From assembly GCA_026708085.1 (NCBI GenBank), contig JAPOVP010000170.1, positions 1 through 64,000 on the forward strand: 64,000 bases of DNA, read 5' to 3'. Below, piece after piece: positions 29,677 through 39,391 of the stretch; position 1 is the first letter of the stretch; every line of letters starts with the position of its first letter. This stretch comes from Caldilineaceae bacterium (GTDB taxonomy: Bacteria > Chloroflexota > Anaerolineae > Caldilineales > Caldilineaceae). The notes beneath the pieces were generated by a model. It did not search any database. It was not told where the DNA came from and saw only the letters and a list, made by a program, of their open reading frames with translations. Position numbers and translations under genes: made by a program.

Positions 29677-30441
29677 CTATTTTCCGTAGTCAGCTAGACG
29701 GGCGACAGCGCTACTGGCGCCGGCATCCAAAAGGCCTCCGTCACTCGTCGCCGTGATAAACTGAAAGCCCTGGCTGGCTCGCCTCAGCGCATCCTCCACA
29801 CTCCCCCCTGCGATGCCGGGAATCTTGCCTGTGTTTTCACACGCTATCAGAACTGTTTCCAGCGCTCGTGCATGCTCCTCACGGTCGTCCATCTCTGAAG
29901 GATGAAAGCCCAAAGAAAGAGACAGGTCGCTCGGTCCGGTCCAGCAACCGTCTATGCCCGGCGTAGCCAGAATCGCTTCCGCGTTCTCAACCGCCTCCAC
30001 GCTTTCCAGCTGTACGGCGACAAAGAGCTGCTCGCTGATCCACTCAGCATAATCCGCCCCGTACAACCTGGCTCGGCCCCAGCCCCACGAGCGCCGGCCC
30101 AGCGGAGGAAGGTGGCACGAATCAGCCGCCATGCGCGCCTGCTCAGCTGTATCGACCATCGGCACAATCATGCCCATCACACCTTCGTCCAGCAACCTGC
30201 CAATAAACGTGTAGTCGTTTCGGGCCACACGCGCCATGGGAACCGCAGAACCCCCGTGGATGGCCACAAGCGCGGCAATCGCACTGTCCTCGCCCCAAGA
30301 CCCGTGCTGTCTGTCAATCATCACAAAATCAATCCCGCTTCTGCTCAACAACTCCGCATTCAGCGCCGACCCCATCCCCAGCGCAAATCCGAAAGCGGGC
30401 TGGCCTGACAGCATCTTGGCTTTAGCTGTATTTGGATTCAA
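29677..30441 (-). CDS. HpcH/HpaI-family aldolase
   Basis: 254 residues from a TTG at 30441 with GAGGAGGG upstream. Class II metal-dependent aldolases of this family split 2-keto-3-deoxy acids to pyruvate plus an aldehyde. Visible: GIDFVMIDRQHGSWGED (substrate His/Asp), VPMARVARND, MVDTAEQARMA, VAVQLESVEAVENAEAILATPGIDGCWTGPSDLSLSLG with the metal Glu and Asp. Usual length. Next to the amine oxidase gene but spaced by about 235 bp with a palindromic element, so co-regulation is not certain. Confidence 0.9.
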   Translation of the reverse strand: MNPNTAKAKMLSGQPAFGFALGMGSALNAELLSRSGIDFVMIDRQHGSWGEDSAIAALVAIHGGSAVPMARVARNDYTFIGRLLDEGVMGMIVPMVDTAEQARMAADSCHLPPLGRRSWGWGRARLYGADYAEWISEQLFVAVQLESVEAVENAEAILATPGIDGCWTGPSDLSLSLGFHPSEMDDREEHARALETVLIACENTGKIPGIAGGSVEDALRRASQGFQFITATSDGGLLDAGASSAVARLADYGK

Positions 30442-30729
30442 AATAACCCTCCTCGCTTGGAAGAATGGAGAAACTCGCAGTGACTGGCTCTACGATCAGG
30501 AAACTGAGTCTGTCTTTGAATCGGATGCAGGAGAATAAGCAATTGTACCAAATGGGCACCTGGAACGAAGTGTCATCCCGATAGTAGCTGTAGAACCCTG
30601 CTCTGTCAAAGAAATACGCGCCAGTACCTGCACTCTCGAACCCGACTGGTGGGGCCTGTTCCCTGGTGCAACCTGACCTCCGTTGCCTTCAACTGAGGAA
30701 AAGCAGCAGTGACTCCGACTCTACGCGTG
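30442..30729. other. Intergenic stretch before repeat copy D
   Basis: Nearly 290 bp between the aldolase and the repeat. No supported gene, terminator or tRNA was seen. Confidence 0.5.
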
Positions 30730-31190
30730 CATCCAAATATTGGTGTGAACTTTCCCATTCCTCGGGCAGCGGCGGAGCCATGTCCAGTCCGCTTTCAACC
30801 CTGAATTAGGTGAAGCGCCCCCTCTGACCACTAACCACTAACCACTGCAGTTCTGGGCGGTCGGGCCTATTCGGCCCTCCCTTGTGCGGGGGCTCCGCCC
30901 CCGCAACGCCCCCTCTCCTACAACATGCCTCGCCGACCTGGTGTCTCTATTCGTAACAGGTGCCCACCCGAAAGAGCTCCGCCGGACCACGTCCCGCCAG
31001 CCCTATGTATTCCCCGTAGGGGCCCGCAATGTGCCTGCCCTCGCACGCCCAACTGACGGACTCCACCGTAAGGCCAGGCCGGGGGCCTGTACTGCGTCTC
31101 GCCATAAGACGTTAACTGATTTCAGCCACCGCCGCCATGGATTCCCCGCCAGACTGCTCCCACCCCAGATCTGGGATGCATCCACTCCAT
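30730..31190 (+). repeat. Dispersed intergenic repeat, copy D
   Basis: The left part from CGTGCATCC (30736) to about 30810 aligns by eye with the left part of copy E at about 60625-60715 (shared order: GTGCATCC, CGGAGCC, AGTC, TTCAA). Then come heptamers CTGACCA CTAACCA CTAACCA (30824-30844), CTGCAG, hairpin 1 GGGCC/GGCCC (30863-30877) and hairpin 2 (30886-30904). The right part ends around CAGATCTGGGATGCATCC (31165-31185), another GGATGCATCC palindrome. Ends approximate. Confidence 0.82.
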
Positions 31191-31218
31191 CCGCCTTAAG
31201 CCAAATTGGAAGAACCTA

Positions 31219-31227
31219 TGTTACAAT
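31219..31227 (+). promoter_or_regulatory. Extended -10 promoter for the MFS gene
   Basis: TGTTACAAT is a TGn-TACAAT extended -10, 85 bp before the MFS start. No convincing -35. Confidence 0.4.
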
Positions 31228-31311
31228 GGCCCGAATCGGCGAACACCTCATCGTCGAAAAAAGTGGTCATTGCTGCCAGTGGCCGCCTGCCATTGCTGTT
31301 TGGCTGCCATC

Positions 31312-32661
31312 ATGTCCCGAACTGAACTGAAACCTCAGCCCGATACGTCTTCAGCCGATCGCCCATTCCGCCTGTCGCCCCCCACTGTCCTGGTGCTTAT
31401 CGTTTCCGGGGCCGTCGGCTTTGCAATCATGGGCGATTCACTTCTGTACGCCATCCTCCCACTCGCGGCGGGGCAGCTCGCACTATCTCCACAGCAGGTC
31501 GGCATCCTTTTGAGCGCCAACCGCCTTATCCGGCTTTTCTCTAATACCTGGCTCGGAGCAATCTTCGCCCGTTTCGGTCCCTACCGGGCGTTCGTGTTAT
31601 CAGCCATACTTGGCGTCCTGACGACAGTTCTGTATGGTTTCAAGTTCGGGTTCATCGTCTTTCTATTGGCGAGGATAGGGTGGGGCGTCAGCTGGTCAGG
31701 TCTCCGTCAGGGCACCTACCAATCTATCTGGACCGGCGATCGGGCGGATGCGGGCAGGCTGATGGGCCTGAAGTGGGGTGTTGTTCGCGGCGGCAGCGCG
31801 ATCAGCGCCTTAATTGGAGGCTTTCTCTTCGATCACTTCGGCTTTCAGATCACGGTCTGGACGATTGCAGCGTTGTCAGCAGTTTCAATCCCAATCGCTT
31901 TCGGTCTCTCCTGGCCCGCAAGCGCGTCACCCCAGCATGAGGATAATCAGGCAGATGCCGCGGACGATTCCCCTGATGTCAACCAGAAGCAGGCCAAGAA
32001 GGCCCGCCGCAGAGATCATGAGATTCTCGGCGGCTGGATTGAGGCCCTGTCCGATCCCCTTCAGCGTTCCATCCTGCTTGTGGGGTTTTTCAAGCTACTC
32101 CTGAACTCCATCCTTGTTGCCACAGCTTCCGTGTTTCTGGCCGACCGCTTCGCCAGCTTTTCAGGCGGATTCCTGCTGGGCCTTCAGGTGGGTGCCCTGG
32201 CCGGAATCGTACTCGGAACACGCTGGTTTTCCGACCTGTTTCTCGGTGCCGCCATGGGAGCATTGGCGGACCTTGTTGGGCGAATGCGCTTGACCATCGT
32301 TCTGGTCTTCCTGCTCTGCCTCGGACTGACCTTGATGCTGGCGGCTCAGAACAATATGTCTTTTGTTGCCTTGCTGGCTGTCCTCATCGTAAGTACCGGT
32401 GTAAATGTAGTTCTGGACGCGTACGCAAATCAGGCCGCATTGGTCACGCACCGCCCTCAGATGTTCGTTGCAACCTATGCCACCGCCTCCGATCTGGGTT
32501 CCGCGGTTGGCCCGCTCTTCGCATTTTGGCTGGTTGCATCGGTAGGATTCGCCCCGGTCTATGGGATTGCCGCCCTGCTGGTGGTGCTGACTCTACTACA
32601 TCTGGTCTCGATCGACGCACGCTATACCAAGCAGCAAGCGCCTGTGTCGGGAGGCCTGTGA
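31312..32661 (+). CDS. MFS transporter
   Basis: 449 residues from the ATG at 31312; an in-frame TTG at 31270 would add 14 unconserved residues. About 12 hydrophobic segments in two halves. The first half has ANRLIRLFSNTWLGAIFARFGPYRAFVLSAILG, the loop 2-3 signature region of MFS proteins. A hydrophilic loop of about 45 residues rich in D/K/R (about 205-250) separates the halves, and LFLGAAMGALADLVGRMRL is the matching loop in the second half. Cargo unknown; drug efflux or sugar-type transport are both possible. The DUF6504-like gene follows after 42 bp. Confidence 0.85.
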   Translation: MSRTELKPQPDTSSADRPFRLSPPTVLVLIVSGAVGFAIMGDSLLYAILPLAAGQLALSPQQVGILLSANRLIRLFSNTWLGAIFARFGPYRAFVLSAILGVLTTVLYGFKFGFIVFLLARIGWGVSWSGLRQGTYQSIWTGDRADAGRLMGLKWGVVRGGSAISALIGGFLFDHFGFQITVWTIAALSAVSIPIAFGLSWPASASPQHEDNQADAADDSPDVNQKQAKKARRRDHEILGGWIEALSDPLQRSILLVGFFKLLLNSILVATASVFLADRFASFSGGFLLGLQVGALAGIVLGTRWFSDLFLGAAMGALADLVGRMRLTIVLVFLLCLGLTLMLAAQNNMSFVALLAVLIVSTGVNVVLDAYANQAALVTHRPQMFVATYATASDLGSAVGPLFAFWLVASVGFAPVYGIAALLVVLTLLHLVSIDARYTKQQAPVSGGL

Positions 32662-32703
32662 GCTTCCTGCCCACCGTCTTCGCCCTGGTACCGAGGTGAT
32701 CCT

Positions 32704-33081
32704 TTGCAGTTCATCGGCCGCGAAATATCAGTGAAATTGCCCTTGGAATTCTCCCTGGAGAAGAAGCCGCCTGTACCAGAAACCTTCGACTGGCAAGGAA
32801 CGACCCATTCGATTGTCGAGATGCTGGCGAACTGGCACCGCTACGGAAAACCCGAAATCCGCACACAGGGCGGGCGCCCTCCTTACTTCGTACGCAGTGG
32901 CCGAACACAGGGATCTTGGGGACAGGGCCGTGTCTACTACCGCGTGCGCACAGAAGAGGGCAGACTTTTTGACCTCTACTACGACCGGGCGCCCAAGGGA
33001 CAGCGCCGCACAGGAGCCTGGTTCTTATGGCGCGAGCTTTCGGCCGAAGAGGAGTTCGTCGGGTTGGAAGAAGACCCCTAG
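32704..33081 (+). CDS. DUF6504-like small protein
   Basis: 125 residues from a TTG with GAGGTGAT just upstream. One compact domain: FIGREISV at the start, PETFDWQGTTHSIVEMLANWHRY, GRVYYRVRTEEGRLFDLYYDRAPKG and GAWFLWREL. This resembles DUF6504, a short beta-rich family seen in several phyla, often next to DNA polymerase Y genes; none is here. Function unknown. It follows the MFS gene closely and may share its transcript. Confidence 0.65.
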   Translation: MQFIGREISVKLPLEFSLEKKPPVPETFDWQGTTHSIVEMLANWHRYGKPEIRTQGGRPPYFVRSGRTQGSWGQGRVYYRVRTEEGRLFDLYYDRAPKGQRRTGAWFLWRELSAEEEFVGLEEDP

Positions 33082-33107
33082 CGCATGAATGGCACGCAAA
33101 GGTGACG

Positions 33108-36100
33108 CTACTGTTCTTTGAGGTTCAACACCGTAGGCAAAAAGACCCTGTAGCCGCTGGTCGTACTGCCTTCTTGCGCTGAAGGCTGCGCTGGTGCAGG
33201 AGGAGGAGGCACTTCCGCAGGCCGGGGTCTTGCCGTTGGTCCACTGCTCTGCAGGTTCTGTGCCGGCACGTCGCTAAGCGTCACGACGTCGATCAGTGCT
33301 GTAGTGCGGCGGTTCGGCGACGTTTCGTACACATTGAAAATCAGGTTAATGGTCTTGCCTGCGTACTGCGCCATGTTAAACGAGCGGTACTGCCACCCGC
33401 TGCTCACCCTCTGGACCAACATATAGTTCGCCGCCTGGCCGTCCTCCACCGCGATAACCTCGAACTTGTCGGTTCCCGTGTCAGGTTCGGCCGTTTCCAC
33501 CTTGTAGGCGATGGCCAGATAAGGTCGGCCCGTAGGAACCGTCACACGCTGGGACACCGTACTGTTACCCCCGTCGCTGCCCTCGGTCCCGGGTACGCCA
33601 TCATTAGGAACGAATTCACTGGCCAGCCGCAGCGCATGATCCGATGCCCCGGGCTGCGCTTCGATCTGGGAGGAGGAGCTTCCAGACTTAGTCCAGCTGT
33701 TGAAGGCATTCTCGAAGTCCCCATTTGTTACAGCATTCGTCCCCGGCGAATAAAGTAACGCCAAGCTCTCGCTCGTGCCGAACACTCGCCTTCGCATCAG
33801 CAGCTGACTGCCAACTGAGATATTCCAGCTCCCGATCGGCACCGTCATCGTAAACCGGCCCCCCGCGTCGGTCGTGGCCGTTGTCGTGCCGATGCTCACC
33901 TGGACCCCAACGCCGGCCTCCCCCGCCGGGTTGATAACTCTGCCCGTAACTGAACTGTGCTCCGCAACTGTAGTCTCGGCCAGCGACGTGTCTGCGTGCA
34001 GCTTGTACCCCAGCCTGTCTTCGGCCGCGACGCTGAAGGCGTATTTCTTGCCAGCCTCGCCGGTGTAGGACGCCTTGCCATACGCTTCTACATCTTCCTG
34101 CCACAGCTCCCAATCCCCACTGTCGACCTTAACATAGACCGAAGTCGAAATCACCCCGGAGCCCCAATCTCTCGCATGCCACGTCACCGGAAAAGTCTGC
34201 GGTGAGTGAGCCGGCAGGCCCAATATCGACGCCGTGGGTGACATCGTGTCCGTTTCAATCAGCAGCACAGGCTCGCCGTATATGCCCATGCTGTAGCCGC
34301 CCTGCCCGTCGGGCCAGTTCGTATTTGTCGCGCCATTGAGGCTGACCTCATAGATTCCGGCGGTCGGTGTTACGACCGTTGTCGTTCCGTCCAATCGTAT
34401 CAGACGCGCGCTTGTGCCCGTTGCCGGAATCTCAGCCGTCTGGGCCTGCGTATTGAGCGACCAAGTCAGCAGTCGCCGCTCCTCTGTCTCCGGGTGATAG
34501 AATGCAATCCGCCGCACCCGAAAACGTTCAATGTCTGCCCAGGCAACCTCAGTGCCGGTGAAGTACTGATTCGCTAGTTTGAAGGCGTTGTAGGACACCC
34601 GTGTTTCTGCGTTGGACGGGGAGCAGAAACTGATGCTTTCGTTCTTCGCCAGCCCGAACCCGTCAGGTGAATCGACCGCTACCACGTTCCCGCAGTCATC
34701 GTGAAGCATGAAGTGGAATATCGGTCCCCCGCCGGCTAGCCTGGTATAAGCGATATTCTGCCAAATGTACGACGCCTGTTCATTGGCCGTGGCCCGCCAC
34801 GGACTGGGGCAGGTTGGCCCAGGGTAATCGTTACAGACCGGTACCCCACTTTCCGTAATCCAGATCGGCTTGTTCCCCCAGCCGCGCGCATCCAGCGCGT
34901 TCCGAACTTTCCTCGTATACTGGTAGCCGACATACGAAAGCGAATAATGATGACTGCCCGCCGCGTCAAAGAATCCACTGTTCTGACTGCTCAGAGAGTC
35001 GGCCGCCAGCGCGTCCAACATGTTATAGAGCCACTGCCCGTTTTCGAAGTGTGCCAGGCCGCCGAAGACCACGTAGGCCTCGGGGTCAATCCACTTGATG
35101 ACGATGTAGGCAACCTTCAGCAAACGAGCGTATTCCTGAGGCGTCCCCGACCAAAAGTGACACAGGTCCGGCTCATTCCAGATCTCCCAATGGCGTATAT
35201 TTGTGCCCGCGTCGCCTCCAGGCTTGTACCGGTTCACCGCCGCCCCGACAAAGCGGGCCCATGGGTTTGTCGGGTTGAGCCGTGCATCGGTCGACGGAAC
35301 ATCGGTGCCATCTGTGAATATCGCATTCGACAACCCGAATGGCGCCGGTGGACCCTCGTGACGCTGGCAACTGCCGGACTGCCCCTGCAGCCCGTCCTGC
35401 GTAACCCGCACCTGCCGCCCGGAGGTATCTACCACCTCCAGTAGATCGCATTCGCCTCCGGCCTCCTGTGGCAGGCAGTCAGCCGATCTAGGCGCATAGT
35501 TCTCCGGCAATTCCGTGAATGATCCGCCAAGTGATGTCGACGTCGACCGGCTCCCCAAACGATACTGGAGAGGAGTACCCAGCAATATCGCCAAGGTATT
35601 CAGGTTCTTGCCTTCATTCGCCAGAATGGCCGCGTCCTGGCCGGTCCACGTAAACTCCCCAATCCGTTTCTCTACTTGCTCCCAATAGACGGGAAAGCGG
35701 TCCATGCGAACACCGGTATCTACCCCGCGTTGGATCCGTCCAGCCCCGCTGTTGGTCTCGGCCGAGTTCACGAAACCCAGCCCGAACTCGGAAACACCCA
35801 GCGTCTTCGTATAAGGCACCGCTGAAGTCTCACTCGAAAGGGCGCTTATCTGAGTTCGACTCTCCAGCAGCCCGCTATCTCCGACTTCCGCCTTCCGCAA
35901 TTCGGCGCGTTCCGCCCCGGTCGTCAGGTTCACGTCTTTAGCGAGAACGGCTGAATCTGCACGGCCGTTATAGAGCAGGAGATAGAGCAGGACACCTGCA
36001 ACTGCAACAACCATCGCTATGCGGCCAGTTGCGCTCAGCGTGCGCCTCACTGTGGGTAGTTCTCCATTGCGACTTGGCATACGGCGATTCTTCAATGTCT

Positions 36101-36278
36101 TGGCCCCAATGTGCTCACCTGATCGAACCCCGATCAGGTCGCGAGCCGCCACCGAGACTGCATAGGTCGTCGGGAAAGAAATGAGAAGGACTGCGTGCAG
36201 CCAGCGTTTCAGCATCTTGAAATTCTCGGCCCAAAAGGCCGTTCGGGGACGAAACGGAGGCTTCCGGAAAACCTGCAT
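33108..36278 (-). CDS. Large membrane-anchored glycoside hydrolase (clan GH-A)
   Basis: 1056 residues from the ATG at 36278 (AGGAG five bases upstream). A basic cytoplasmic N-terminus with a hydrophobic stretch (about 28-45) is followed by a membrane helix at 87-103 (IAMVVAVAGVLLYLLLY), then a (beta/alpha)8 catalytic domain from about 155 to 590: acid/base Glu369 in HWEIWNEPDLCHFW and nucleophile Glu476 in IWITESGVP, the GH-A pattern (GH5/GH39-like). An immunoglobulin-like region, a carboxypeptidase-regulatory-like domain (GRVINPAGEAGVGVQVSIGTTTATTDAGGRF, about 775-820) and a jelly-roll carbohydrate-binding-like domain (TNGDFENAFNSWTK...) follow. The tail is proline-rich and ends YRVFLPTVLNLKEQ, like the FLP(L/T)V tails of many Chloroflexota secreted proteins. 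The polysaccharide target is unknown. Confidence 0.8.
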   Translation of the reverse strand: MQVFRKPPFRPRTAFWAENFKMLKRWLHAVLLISFPTTYAVSVAARDLIGVRSGEHIGAKTLKNRRMPSRNGELPTVRRTLSATGRIAMVVAVAGVLLYLLLYNGRADSAVLAKDVNLTTGAERAELRKAEVGDSGLLESRTQISALSSETSAVPYTKTLGVSEFGLGFVNSAETNSGAGRIQRGVDTGVRMDRFPVYWEQVEKRIGEFTWTGQDAAILANEGKNLNTLAILLGTPLQYRLGSRSTSTSLGGSFTELPENYAPRSADCLPQEAGGECDLLEVVDTSGRQVRVTQDGLQGQSGSCQRHEGPPAPFGLSNAIFTDGTDVPSTDARLNPTNPWARFVGAAVNRYKPGGDAGTNIRHWEIWNEPDLCHFWSGTPQEYARLLKVAYIVIKWIDPEAYVVFGGLAHFENGQWLYNMLDALAADSLSSQNSGFFDAAGSHHYSLSYVGYQYTRKVRNALDARGWGNKPIWITESGVPVCNDYPGPTCPSPWRATANEQASYIWQNIAYTRLAGGGPIFHFMLHDDCGNVVAVDSPDGFGLAKNESISFCSPSNAETRVSYNAFKLANQYFTGTEVAWADIERFRVRRIAFYHPETEERRLLTWSLNTQAQTAEIPATGTSARLIRLDGTTTVVTPTAGIYEVSLNGATNTNWPDGQGGYSMGIYGEPVLLIETDTMSPTASILGLPAHSPQTFPVTWHARDWGSGVISTSVYVKVDSGDWELWQEDVEAYGKASYTGEAGKKYAFSVAAEDRLGYKLHADTSLAETTVAEHSSVTGRVINPAGEAGVGVQVSIGTTTATTDAGGRFTMTVPIGSWNISVGSQLLMRRRVFGTSESLALLYSPGTNAVTNGDFENAFNSWTKSGSSSSQIEAQPGASDHALRLASEFVPNDGVPGTEGSDGGNSTVSQRVTVPTGRPYLAIAYKVETAEPDTGTDKFEVIAVEDGQAANYMLVQRVSSGWQYRSFNMAQYAGKTINLIFNVYETSPNRRTTALIDVVTLSDVPAQNLQSSGPTARPRPAEVPPPPAPAQPSAQEGSTTSGYRVFLPTVLNLKEQ

Positions 36279-36529
36279 CGTCTCCTAAGTCTACCATAGC
36301 CAAAAGGGTTGATTACCGGGAAATATCACTTTCCCAGTAGCATTCCCGAATACCGTAGGCAGCCCGCCCCTCGATGCAACCGAACCGTAGCGCATTCGAA
36401 CGGTATTCGTAGACACTCTGACTATCTGATGAACGAAGTAACCGCCAAATCATCGCCAAGTGGCGACCCCGATTCCTGCAAACGAGGATACCTCTCTCCA
36501 CTTCATTCCAATTCTCCTTAAAACGCCGC

Positions 36530-36885
36530 CGCTACTAACTCCTGGCCCCCAGCCCCTGGCCCCTGTAGCTTTGGGCGGTCGGGCCTATTCGGCCCTCCCT
36601 TGTGCGGGGGCTCCGCCCCCGCAACGCCCCCTCTCCTACAACCTCGCGCCGTAGCAGGTGTGTGGGCAATACGAAGTTGGCGTCCCGCGCCGGCCCGCGC
36701 TTCCCCCCGCCTCTTGGCAGATTCCGAAAACGTGCCAGCGCAGGCAAGACTGGCGAGGCAGCTACCATACATCCCCACGTTCACCGCTATGACCATCGGG
36801 AGCCCGCTACAGAGATTCTGACGGTACTTTGCGCTATTCTCAATCCAGGCAGACAGCACACAGAACACCCAGAACATGGCTTAGT
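36530..36885 (+). repeat. Dispersed intergenic repeat, copy B
   Basis: A degenerate heptamer-like run (CTCCTGG CCCCCAG CCCCTGG CCCCTG, 36539-36565) replaces the CTGACCA array. Hairpin 1 is GGGCC (36581-36585)/GGCCC (36591-36595), hairpin 2 36604-36622. The right part matches copy A in the same order for about 250 bp up to CCCAGAACATGGCTTAG near 36885. Long ORFs in both strands here are repeat artefacts. Confidence 0.85.
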
Positions 36886-37204
36886 AGTTACACAATGTCT
36901 AAGAAGGAATACTCTGGAAGCAATGAGGAGCGTGAAGATTCCGGGAGTGGAGTACGCTAACGACGCACTGGCAATGCGCTGACTACAAACCGACAATGGG
37001 ATTTTTATCGTTCAAATTTGAAGTTCTGATCGGAAAGTATGCGGCGGGAGAGGCACAGAACGCCTGCCTCTGAGACTTACGCAAAGGCGTCTGCGAAACG
37101 AATCGAGGATGACTTTGACGCAACCTGCCCTACCATTTGGCGCGACAATCCGGCGAAAGGGACACGGCCAGTTCGCAGTCGGACAAGAACATTCTAAAAT
37201 ATTC
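36886..37204. other. Intergenic stretch after repeat copy B
   Basis: About 320 bp up to the iolG stop. No supported gene and no good terminator hairpin for the inositol cluster was found. Confidence 0.5.
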
Positions 37205-38227
37205 TCAATGCGAGATTTCGCTGAGGGCGATCGCCCGATTCTCTCTATACGACCTGCCCGCTGCCAAGGCAAGTACGACCGGGGCTCGTCCGTCGCTGCC
37301 CGTTACTTCGACCTCTGTATCATCCCGGATTGCACCAATGAAGGACCGCAACTCTTCCGCATACGCGGCCATATACCGTTCAAGGAAAAAGTAGAGTGGC
37401 TTCGCATGGACGACACCGGCCTCGGTCTGCCTGATTACCCGGTCGGGCGTGTTGTTTTCGCACATGATCGACCCAAGTGAGCCGAGAACCTCCACTCTCT
37501 GGTCGCCCCCGTAGACAGCCTGGCGCGAGTTGGTGATCACCCCAAGCGCACCGCAGACGTACCGCAACGTGACCACGGCCGTGTCGATATCGCCAGCCTC
37601 CCCTATTGCTGGGTCAACCCGAACTGCTCCCGAGGCCGAAACCTCTTCCACCTCGTCGTCCAGCAGAAAGCGCGCCATATCAAAGTCGTGAATCATCATG
37701 TCCAGAAACAGGCCGCCGGAGCCCCTGATATAGCTCAGTGGCGGCGGAGCCGGGTCCCGGCTCGTGATCTGCACCAGATAGGGTGATCCCACTTCACCAC
37801 TCCGCACAGCATCCCGAATATTGCGGAAGTTTGGGTCGAACCGCCGGTTGAAGCCGATCTGCAGTTTCGTTCCGCTTTCTGCAACAGCCGCCAGCGCAGC
37901 GTCTACCGCAGGCAGGTCCAGCGCGATCGGCTTTTCGCAAAATGCGTGCTTGCCCGCACGCGCTGCCTGAATGATGAAATCAGCGTGCGTCTCCGTAGAT
38001 GAGCAGATTGCCACCGCATCAACGTCCTCCCGACCGAAGACCTCCTCCGGTTCTCCGCTCGCCTGCGCAATGCCGAACCGCCGCGCCGTCTGCTCCGCCG
38101 CATCCTTGACAACGTCGGCGATCGCGACCACCTCCGCTTCCTGGATATGACGCGTCAGATTCTCCGCATGAACCTGCCCAATCCGCCCGGCTCCGATGAT
38201 CGCGAATCTGACCTTCTGCTCCACCAT
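37205..38227 (-). CDS. iolG: Inositol 2-dehydrogenase IolG
   Basis: 340 residues from the ATG at 38227, eight bases past the upstream stop and just behind AGGAGG; GTG at 38224 gives better spacing and is possible. Oxidises myo-inositol to 2-keto-myo-inositol with NAD. Visible: Rossmann IIGAGRIGQVHAENL, FCEKPIALD (catalytic Lys of the EKP motif), IGFNRRFDPNFRNIRDAV, the active-site GGLFLDMMIHDFDMARFLL (Asp/His), and NSRQAVYGGDQRVEVLGS, which is typical of true IolG. Last gene of the inositol cluster. Confidence 0.9.
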   Translation of the reverse strand: MVEQKVRFAIIGAGRIGQVHAENLTRHIQEAEVVAIADVVKDAAEQTARRFGIAQASGEPEEVFGREDVDAVAICSSTETHADFIIQAARAGKHAFCEKPIALDLPAVDAALAAVAESGTKLQIGFNRRFDPNFRNIRDAVRSGEVGSPYLVQITSRDPAPPPLSYIRGSGGLFLDMMIHDFDMARFLLDDEVEEVSASGAVRVDPAIGEAGDIDTAVVTLRYVCGALGVITNSRQAVYGGDQRVEVLGSLGSIMCENNTPDRVIRQTEAGVVHAKPLYFFLERYMAAYAEELRSFIGAIRDDTEVEVTGSDGRAPVVLALAAGRSYRENRAIALSEISH

Positions 38228-38234
38228 CGCCTCC

Positions 38235-39344
38235 TCAGTCAATATCCTGCAGCCGGATCCAGCGCCCTTCGCGTGCGCTCAAATCAGCCGCGTCAGTGAT
38301 ACGCTGTACGACCGCCCCATCTTCAAGACTAGGGCTGAAGGGCTCCCCATCGGCGATCGCATTGATCCAACCCCGCGTCATATGGTCCTCGACCCGGAAG
38401 ACGTCTCGATACGTATTGTGCACCGTATCGCGCCGCGCCGCCCCCCAAACGTGCTCCGGCAACTCGAGCGGCCGCGTAGGACCTTCTCCTCGCCGTGTGC
38501 CCTCAACGTCCTGCCTCTCAACCCAATCGATCACACTGCGCAGCGTACCCTCTTCCCCGTGCAAATCGAACTCATGCCGCTGCCCGAAGACCGACTCTTC
38601 CGTGCAAACGGCCGAGGCCTGAACCAGCCCCTGCGCGCCATTCGCAAACTTCAGCAAAGTGTAGGCCCCATCCTCCGTTCGTTCATACGGCTTCCCTTCC
38701 GGTGTGACATCGGGCCGGTCAACAAACTCTCCCGCCAGGCAAAACACGTCCGTGACTTCGCCAAACCACCAATAGGCCAGGTAGAAGAAGTGAGACGCGA
38801 TGTTTCCCAGCACGCCCGTAGCGGCAAAAGCCCGGTCGTGTCTCCATCCATAGCCCGGTTCCCTGGCGTAGCCCGTGTAGTAGCGCAGATTCAAATGATA
38901 CGGCCTGCCAATATAGCCCTCCTCCACCAAATCTTTGATGTACCTGTTCGTAGGCATGAAGCGGTAGGTAAACGGAGTGCAGTGAACAACGCCCTTTTCC
39001 GCAGCCAGCGCAGCCATCTCAGCCGCATGACCGTAGGTCAGCGCCAACGGTTTTTCGCATAGCACGTGCAAACCTGCATCCAGGGCCTGCATCGTTATCG
39101 GGTAGTGTGTCTCATGACCCGACGCCACCACCAGCGCCTCTATCTCACCGCTGCCAATCAGCGACTCGTAGCTTGTGTATACCTGGGGAATGTTCCAGCG
39201 CGCTGCAAAGGCGTCCGCCCGTTCCCGGTTCCGACCACACACCGCCGCAACGTCTGCCCGCGGGTGAGCATCCAGCGCCGGCAGATACATTGCGTCTGCC
39301 CACCAGCTTGTACTGACGACACCCACCCTAACAGTCTCTGACAT
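38235..39344 (-). CDS. Gfo/Idh/MocA-family oxidoreductase
   Basis: 369 residues. N-terminal VGVVSTSWWADAMYLPALDAHPRADVAAVCGRNRERADAFA is an atypical dinucleotide loop (STSWW in place of GxGxxG) followed by the usual second strand; CEKPLALT carries the catalytic lysine; GVLGNIASHFFYLAYWW has the active-site His region. NAD(P)-dependent sugar or cyclitol dehydrogenase, substrate unknown; the cluster suggests an inositol isomer or keto-inositol. Followed by iolG with overlapping control region. Confidence 0.85.
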   Translation of the reverse strand: MSETVRVGVVSTSWWADAMYLPALDAHPRADVAAVCGRNRERADAFAARWNIPQVYTSYESLIGSGEIEALVVASGHETHYPITMQALDAGLHVLCEKPLALTYGHAAEMAALAAEKGVVHCTPFTYRFMPTNRYIKDLVEEGYIGRPYHLNLRYYTGYAREPGYGWRHDRAFAATGVLGNIASHFFYLAYWWFGEVTDVFCLAGEFVDRPDVTPEGKPYERTEDGAYTLLKFANGAQGLVQASAVCTEESVFGQRHEFDLHGEEGTLRSVIDWVERQDVEGTRRGEGPTRPLELPEHVWGAARRDTVHNTYRDVFRVEDHMTRGWINAIADGEPFSPSLEDGAVVQRITDAADLSAREGRWIRLQDID

Positions 39345-39391
39345 CTCTTCGTTCTCCAGTTTCTATTGGGAAATGTTCGCAAACAGAGGGG

